The notes beneath the pieces are model-generated. The model searched no databases. It worked only from the letters and a program-made list of their open reading frames with translations, and was not told where the DNA came from. A DNA stretch of 64,000 nucleotides, from the IMG/VR virus record IMGVR_UViG_3300025117_000042, positions 1-64,000 of that record; one strand, given 5' to 3'. The DNA is from a virus. This document shows, in pieces, positions 59,401 through 64,000 of the stretch. The first letter of the stretch is position 1, and the number at the start of each line of letters is the position of its first letter. The position numbers and the translations under genes were made by a program.

Positions 59401-62098
59401 GAGTGTAAGTCCTCTGTACGTGGATGCTACAAACAAAAACTTTGCTTTGCAAGTGACTTCTCCATGTATTGATGCAGGTAAAGACATGGGTAGAGGCTAT
59501 CCATTCGTAGGCTCAGGCTATGATATCGGAGCTAAGGAATATGGTTATGTTGAACCAGATCCTGAAGAGCCGCCTGAAGAGCCTGAAGATCCTGAAGCTC
59601 CTACAGCTGGAGCTATGTACTACGTAGACTTCGTAAGCGGTTCTGATAGTAACAATGGAACCTCTACTGGAACTCCTTTCCAACATTGCCCTGGTGACTC
59701 AGCGGCTACTGGATCAGCTGCTAGTACTGCTCTTGCAGCTGGTGACACTGTAGTTTTCAAGAAAGGTGTAACGTATAGACCTAATCTTATTACTATAGCC
59801 AATGAGGGAAGTACAGTTTGCACTGGAACAACAGGAATGCTCACATCATCTGGAGTATTCACTGATGCTTCTGGAACGTTTGTAACCAGTGGAATTAAAG
59901 TAGGTGATTATCTGTATATCTGGCATAGTCTTGATAGCATGATAAACAACTATGTAGAGGAATGTGGGCTTTACAAAATAACTGCAATAGGTAGTAATAC
60001 TCAGCTCACTATCACAGGATACTCAGGCCCTGGTTATAATGCTGTAGCCACCATCTCCTACACTGTATGCAGACCTATTACATATAAGTCTTTGGCAGCT
60101 TGGGGTACTGGTTATGCTACTATAACAGGTGATATGAATGCCAGCGGTACAGTAGATTCTGGTGATAAGTTGAAGCTTATAGAGTTGAATGGTAAGAACC
60201 ACATCAGGTTTGAGGATCTTCGATTCAACTTGTGTAATACAGATACTAACGTAACTACAGCAGCAATTGCTAATACTGTCGGTGATGCTCTTTACTTACA
60301 GTTGATCGGGTGTACTTTTGACAACATCAAGTCAAGCAGTGTGTATACTGGACGGTCGATGTATACAATTTGTATCGGTAACATTTGTTCTAATATAGGA
60401 TTTAATGCTCTCCCTCCAGGTGGGGAAGGTTGTCTGTATGAGTACAACATGATTTCCGGCCCAGGTTGTCGCAGTGGCTGCTATGGATTGAGATACAGTA
60501 TTACACGTTATAATACAATAAAGGATCTTACAACTGCCTGGAACTCAAACGTACCTTACGCAATCGGGCCTATTGATGCGGGGTCACTGAACAACGGATG
60601 GTGGGGGTGGGTACATGGGAACTTTATTGATAATTGTACTTATGGTGTGGTTCTGCCTAACAATTCCAACAAACCGGCCAAAGAATGGGTAATTCATAGT
60701 AATGTATTCGTAGGCAGGATGGAACAGACCGGATTTGGGACAGCAGCAATTCTTTTATCTGGTTCAGCTGATGTAGGGATCTATAATAACACTATCTATG
60801 GCTCAGCTGGTAAAGGCTGGATAGATGGTATTAAGATGGAAGCTTCAGGATCTTATAACTGTTCTGGAACTGACATTAAAAATAACATCTTCTATCATAT
60901 GATCGGTGTGTCAAGTCCTGCAAGGCAGATGATTAACGTTGCTGCTAATCAATCTACCGGTTTGGTGAGTGACTACAACCACTATTACACTGACAATCCT
61001 ACTCCGTTCATATACGAAGGCGATCCTAAAGCTTTAGTTCAGTGGAAGGCTCTCAGCTTCGATGTACACGGTGTACATTCATTGCTGGATATAAATGCTA
61101 ACCCAAACTTTGTTAATACAAACCTCAGTAACTTGAGCCTTGCTTTACAGTCCTCAAGTCCTGATATATCGAAAGGTATCAGCTGTGCTACAGCCTTTAC
61201 TAAAGATATATTAGGTAACAAACGTGCTATTTGGGATACTGGTGCTTATATGTACGGTGCTAGTACTCCTCCAGGTGCTGTTGGTGCTGGTCAGAACAGG
61301 ATCAGATACAGTGTTGACGATTGTACTACCTACTCCTGGTCAGTATCTACAGGAACCAAAGCGATCATGTCTTCTGCTAATATACAGATACTTGATGGCG
61401 ATCAGTATGCTACCAACATGGTTGACTTTGCCAATAAGGGAATGATGATACATTTCCCCGGTAACTTGTCTATTAACAATATAAAGCTTAAGTTCAACCA
61501 AAGCAGCACATCGTTGAAGATCGAAACCTCAGCTGACTCTACCGATGGTTTTGATGGAACCTGGACTACCTTGATAAACAACGGTAGCTATCTGACTCCG
61601 AACTACACTATGTACGGGATGAATGATACTGTTTGTACTTGGGTAAGGGTATCTAATACAAACGGTGGAACCATCTACTGTGCTCATATCTTTGGTACAT
61701 ACACTGTACCTAAGATAGAGGTGTGGAGAGCTGATAAGACGCAGGAATTCACGGCAGATTACCCTCTGTCATTCCCAAACATACCGGACAGTTCAAACTT
61801 CTCCAGCTATGTTGATTTCAAGATTCTGAATAAAGACTCAGTGCCTCACTCATATCAATTGACTGTAGGAGCGGTTAAATATAACGGTGACGTTATAATA
61901 ACAAACTACTTCAAACTATCACTTGATAATGGTGTAACAAAAGCAACAACAGTTATCGCAAAGAGTGAAGCTAACGTATCTGTAGCAGTTCCTTCAAATG
62001 GTTATTCACAGACAGTAAGAATCTACGCAGATATACTTAAGACTCAGAACCCGGCTGATGGTTATCACTACTTCACAATAGCTATAGAAGAGGTGTAA
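56450..62098 (+). CDS. Giant tail fibre/spike with three beta-helix modules (1882 aa)
   Basis: AAAGGAGATAG upstream. Module 1 (residues about 20-540) starts with TDFTNINTALANCPQNQVVKLAAGTFY and a NosD-like ladder. Module 2 (545-1030) starts at LYVATTGSDTAGNGSSSSPYASL, a DUF1565-type repeat. A Pro/Glu hinge (DPEEPPEEPEDPEAP) lies near residue 1037. Module 3 (1050-1560) begins YYVDFVSGSDSNNGTS. A C-terminal discoidin-like region (about 1600-1800) and a beta-sandwich end follow. Recurrent starts suggest module duplication. Probable receptor-binding or polysaccharide-degrading fibre. Confidence 0.65.
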   Translation: MAVYTLPINRNSTWQGNAGVKNDIPSRTTIYTTVSPSNDTSGATDFTNINTALANCPQNQVVKLAAGTFYTNAFIKVPSNKTLRGNGMGSTVLRGVGGSNITAIVGFDGGMYQDANGINVTSGYTKGSTQIVTATATGWAVGDIFLLDEIMDAGGDPPVTNTGSNGTATWNARDGNRCLGQVNSVAAINGNTITLDVPLHWNFSTSRVPQVIRYNAPVKLAGIEALTVDNAADATKHETGDPANISLLGCSNCWCLNVESKNIYQCHFRLRRNFRTTIRGCAFYGHLVSASNRYGVWLGPAGSCLVENCISYQLSPAITMAYAIMGNVIGYNWLHWMDGESSGWAANCISIHGGHCAFNLIEGNIIEGRISADNVWGSGSHTVYLRNRVYLDSRRFQTGNCGAFDLEFQYNSLYYSTIGNVIGQGSEGYVLLNGVDIIEGSRSIYRTGYVYDSDNGASGNNPNVFTTLLRHGDWNIKDNAVIWNGVDSHELPVSLYLTAKPAWMGSAISFPSIGPDVTPMYPTPPTDNTIFPFTSSGGGGSLLNLYVATTGSDTAGNGSSSSPYASLSKACSVATAGYTINVAAGNYTDYSRCNIVPGVNVVGAGKQSTIINCRVGTSSDSYYFNARTSGSLGHNISGITFMGGTSISSRSCSAVGSFWKRNNVILHDCDFKYFSGTNTGFCLEFLGAASWSGEVSDTSPPTMWQSGCQVYNCSFIGCDYASQYTAAFRGSALKDMVVHDCIFDERGTGGYGMKLSNPGWLNNCKFYNNQHFVDPFGGRDESLNIELWNLVNNSEMYGCQFTNGYISLVRGQLLGGTRSFYVHDNILTDMIANEFAVPEMTVYKNIIKGYGTTSNYDNCSGLRVWSPYPAVTYFSNMIFCYNQFYDGHTGSPAIGFTNNNGSVTCVNALIFNNTFNNTGPAFDNSISSLQNLKFCNNIVTSCAGGVNNRGGLAGVDVHNNCFNSNSYNWNLAGASGQSIVANLVSVSPLYVDATNKNFALQVTSPCIDAGKDMGRGYPFVGSGYDIGAKEYGYVEPDPEEPPEEPEDPEAPTAGAMYYVDFVSGSDSNNGTSTGTPFQHCPGDSAATGSAASTALAAGDTVVFKKGVTYRPNLITIANEGSTVCTGTTGMLTSSGVFTDASGTFVTSGIKVGDYLYIWHSLDSMINNYVEECGLYKITAIGSNTQLTITGYSGPGYNAVATISYTVCRPITYKSLAAWGTGYATITGDMNASGTVDSGDKLKLIELNGKNHIRFEDLRFNLCNTDTNVTTAAIANTVGDALYLQLIGCTFDNIKSSSVYTGRSMYTICIGNICSNIGFNALPPGGEGCLYEYNMISGPGCRSGCYGLRYSITRYNTIKDLTTAWNSNVPYAIGPIDAGSLNNGWWGWVHGNFIDNCTYGVVLPNNSNKPAKEWVIHSNVFVGRMEQTGFGTAAILLSGSADVGIYNNTIYGSAGKGWIDGIKMEASGSYNCSGTDIKNNIFYHMIGVSSPARQMINVAANQSTGLVSDYNHYYTDNPTPFIYEGDPKALVQWKALSFDVHGVHSLLDINANPNFVNTNLSNLSLALQSSSPDISKGISCATAFTKDILGNKRAIWDTGAYMYGASTPPGAVGAGQNRIRYSVDDCTTYSWSVSTGTKAIMSSANIQILDGDQYATNMVDFANKGMMIHFPGNLSINNIKLKFNQSSTSLKIETSADSTDGFDGTWTTLINNGSYLTPNYTMYGMNDTVCTWVRVSNTNGGTIYCAHIFGTYTVPKIEVWRADKTQEFTADYPLSFPNIPDSSNFSSYVDFKILNKDSVPHSYQLTVGAVKYNGDVIITNYFKLSLDNGVTKATTVIAKSEANVSVAVPSNGYSQTVRIYADILKTQNPADGYHYFTIAIEEV

Positions 62099-62101
62099 TC
62101 A

Positions 62102-63388
62102 ATGGCAAAGCTCAATATATCCGGTAAGTCAATACTTACTCCGCAAGATCAAACTAAGTTTTCTATTACAGGTTTTGCGATAGCTCTTAACTCATACACC
62201 ACAACTACAGGAACTCCAGTAGCTCCTCTAGGTGTGAGTGCCATAGGTCAGAACAACCAAGTAAGACTGTCTTGGAGTCCTGTACCTCAAGCGGTATCGT
62301 ATAACGTGTACTGGTCAACCATCTATGGGGTAACTCCAGTAAGCGGTTACAAACTGGCTTCTGTAAATTCTCCATACATACATGTAGGTCTAATAGCAAA
62401 CACAACATACTTCTATTGTGTAACTGCTGTGAACGATATAGGTGAGGGGCCAGCTTCTAGGCAGGTTCATGCTACTACAGCTCAATCGGGAGTGGTTAAA
62501 CCGCCGCTCCCTCCTCCTCCAACTCCGTCTACAGCGGTAACATATCCTGTCAGTCCGATAAATCTAGTAGAAAACTTACCTTCATACTTTGACAAGGACA
62601 GTTACCCTACACCGGTTTTCAGGGTACTGGATGAGAGGGTAAACCATGTCAGGGTTGCTCCTGACTTAAAGAGTATCATTGTACGTCTGCCTGAAGCTGA
62701 GACAGAGATTGATATTGTAGGGAAGACCATAGGACAGATAGCTCAAGCTGTGAGAGATGCAGGGTTTCAGGTCGAGGCGATAAACCTGGAGTATGACAAC
62801 CTGAAGAACCACACTCTCACCAATGGGCCTACGATCAGTAACACAGTGTACTTTGAGACTTCTTTTAATAGAAGAATCTGTGCTTCCATAGAGCAGTTTT
62901 TGATGAGTAACATTAGCGATTTCATAGCTGGAAAGGATGAAATCTATTTCTCAAGATCTGATAACGACTGGTTGACTCTCTGGTGCAGGTACTTTGGATT
63001 TGGGAGACTAACAGCTGAGGATGATGCTGTACTGTTTCGTAGAGCCTTAGCAGGTATATCTGCTATTAAAATAAACGAGAAAGCTCTTATCAAATTGATG
63101 CTTTCTCAGCTAGGTTATTCAGTAACAATAACGGATGAGTACCCTACAATAAGGAATACTTTCGGGATAAAGTTTCAAGGTGTAGATATATCAAAACTTC
63201 CACAGGTAGATATAGATGCTATAATAGACGTTGTGAATAGGTATAGAGCAGCTGGTTGTTTTCCTATATACTATATTCAGAGCGGTTATTTGCACACTAA
63301 CACTGTGGGAGAAACCACGAATAATTCTCAGTGGAGAACAGCCCCAGGCAGTGTTCTGTACATACCGATAGTATTACAGCACTCATAA
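62102..63388 (+). CDS. FN3-containing baseplate / fibre-connector protein (428 aa)
   Basis: Residues 42-130 are a fibronectin-III domain (QNNQVRLSWSPVPQAVSYNVYWSTIYG...TYFYCVTAVNDIG). A Pro-rich linker (PPLPPPPTPS) precedes a C-terminal domain similar to baseplate wedge proteins (gpI-like). It sits directly after the giant fibre and may attach it to the baseplate. Confidence 0.6.
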   Translation: MAKLNISGKSILTPQDQTKFSITGFAIALNSYTTTTGTPVAPLGVSAIGQNNQVRLSWSPVPQAVSYNVYWSTIYGVTPVSGYKLASVNSPYIHVGLIANTTYFYCVTAVNDIGEGPASRQVHATTAQSGVVKPPLPPPPTPSTAVTYPVSPINLVENLPSYFDKDSYPTPVFRVLDERVNHVRVAPDLKSIIVRLPEAETEIDIVGKTIGQIAQAVRDAGFQVEAINLEYDNLKNHTLTNGPTISNTVYFETSFNRRICASIEQFLMSNISDFIAGKDEIYFSRSDNDWLTLWCRYFGFGRLTAEDDAVLFRRALAGISAIKINEKALIKLMLSQLGYSVTITDEYPTIRNTFGIKFQGVDISKLPQVDIDAIIDVVNRYRAAGCFPIYYIQSGYLHTNTVGETTNNSQWRTAPGSVLYIPIVLQHS

Positions 63389-63402
63389 AGAGGACATGAC
63401 AA

Positions 63403-64000
63403 ATGATAAAGGGAATCAACTGGACAGGCAATTACTCGCGCTTTGGCTACGATGAGGCTGATAATTATCTCATGGTGCTAAAAGAAATGGGTGTACCTGT
63501 TCCTGATGACGAATTCAATGCTATGCAGGAGATGCAGCTTACCTATCTGCGTAGAATAGCTTACATGATCGTTGGTGATGGTACGAATGACAATGGCTTT
63601 CTATGTGTAGGCACCGGAGCTGCAAACAACTTTACTATAAAAGCCGGTAAACATCTATTAGACGGTTGGTACATAGCTAACTCAATAGACTGTACTTACA
63701 CGACTCAACCTAATACACAGCCAGCATTGACAACACCTAGCGGTGCTCGTCAAGACAATGTGTACCTTGATATTTGGTATGATGAAATAAACGATCTTGC
63801 CGATCCAGATATCAAAGATCCTACTCTCAACATCAGAACCTCCTGCCGACTCAAACTTAATTGGGCTGTTAAAGTGGCTGAAGCTAATAGCACAATGTCA
63901 AACTACTCTGACAGTAACCAGAGGTATCATTGGGTTACATTGATAGCTATCCTAAATAGATCTGCTTCAACTGCTATTGATGCCAGTATGGTTACTGACA
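63403..64000 (+). CDS. Baseplate/fibre protein, N-terminal part (cut by window end)
   Basis: ATG 14 bases after the previous stop with AGAGGAC upstream; open to the end of the window (199 codons). It begins INWTGNYSRFGYDEADNYLMVL, with ELDAE-like helices and a GDGTNDNGFLCVGTGA segment, resembling the N-terminus of DUF6519-type tail proteins that begin '(M)xGDFSR...'. Contains one exact TCTATTAGA motif (63654). Confidence 0.6.
   Translation, partial: MIKGINWTGNYSRFGYDEADNYLMVLKEMGVPVPDDEFNAMQEMQLTYLRRIAYMIVGDGTNDNGFLCVGTGAANNFTIKAGKHLLDGWYIANSIDCTYTTQPNTQPALTTPSGARQDNVYLDIWYDEINDLADPDIKDPTLNIRTSCRLKLNWAVKVAEANSTMSNYSDSNQRYHWVTLIAILNRSASTAIDASMVTD

Larger units (their letters stand above)
6192..63662. 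repeat. Dispersed 9-bp pseudo-palindrome TCTAWTAGA (24 exact copies)
   Basis: TCTAATAGA starts at 6192, 8446, 12282, 17377, 23949, 25653, 33590, 34847, 34967, 36069, 40019, 40337, 42058, 44384, 52496, 57320 and 57526. Its reverse complement TCTATTAGA starts at 6707, 43356, 44040, 48233, 50219, 56884 and 63654. By rough hand estimate about one copy of the pair would be expected in 64 kb of this composition. Many near-matches (GTAATAGA, ATAATAGA, TATATTAGA, GCTATTAGA, TCTATTAAA) occur throughout. Copies are read as LI(D/E) or LLD in one codon register and SNR or SIR in another, and one spans a stop codon, so peptide sequence alone does not explain it. Counted by eye; more copies may exist. Confidence 0.8.

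Noticed and set aside
1-64000. CRISPR arrays, insertion sequences, integrase or attachment sites
   Set aside because: No spaced direct repeats of 25-40 bases, no transposase or recombinase motifs, no terminal inverted repeats seen.

Overview
The window is one continuous stretch of a large tailed-phage genome, a myovirus. It has a contractile-tail sheath, tube, tape measure, gpJ/gp25-type baseplate proteins, portal, prohead protease and major capsid protein. Every supported gene is on the + strand, packed with 1-8 base overlaps (ATGA, TAATG, GTGA), and most have strong AGGAGG-type ribosome binding sites. Base composition is moderately AT-rich. The strong Shine-Dalgarno sequences and sigma70-like promoters would fit a Firmicute-like host, but nothing here fixes the host. 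No terminase, DNA polymerase, tRNA, CRISPR array, integrase or transposon was seen.

Layout. (1) 1-12.5 kb: a dense block of about 45 very small genes, many with CxxC zinc-ribbon pairs. Larger enzymes sit among them: a DUF3850/ASCH-like protein, a Thg1-like 3'-5' nucleotidyltransferase, a MazG-like pyrophosphohydrolase, a calcineurin-type phosphoesterase and an RlaP-type nucleotidyltransferase. Three short promoters share the block TA(T/G)ACTTATATTAGA. (2) 12.5-15.5 kb: a terminator and a back-to-back promoter, then an HD-domain protein and a second phosphoesterase, then a promoter-structured RNA-terminator unit and a DUF1353 protein. (3) 15.5-25.3 kb: giant multidomain 'polyvalent' proteins of 1070 and 854 aa with candidate glycosylase-like, kinase-like, ADP-ribosyltransferase and JAB domains, then the portal and two related multidomain proteins. 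A peptide tag close to KSDYVRVRNGKLEHVHDKR recurs six times at module boundaries. (4) 25.3-28.5 kb: prohead protease, scaffold-like protein, major capsid protein. (5) 28.6-41.8 kb: decoration-like proteins and a fibre/spike island placed between capsid and neck genes. (6) 41.8-64 kb: neck/connector genes, sheath, tube, frameshifted tail chaperones, tape measure with a lytic transglycosylase domain, baseplate, and a 1882-aa fibre with three beta-helix modules.

How the parts may work together. The effector-like proteins are encoded around the portal and just upstream of the prohead protease. Their repeated tags, and a peptide motif shared by protease and capsid protein, suggest they are loaded into the head, cut, and delivered into the host with the DNA. 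This is inference.

The most striking non-genic signal is a dispersed 9-bp pseudo-palindrome, TCTAWTAGA. I counted 24 exact copies by eye where about one would be expected, plus many near-matches. It occurs in both open codon registers and in non-coding DNA, and a variant lies at the presumed start of three promoters. A genome-wide binding site for a phage DNA-binding protein (stoperator-like, or for DNA organisation or replication) is the leading idea.
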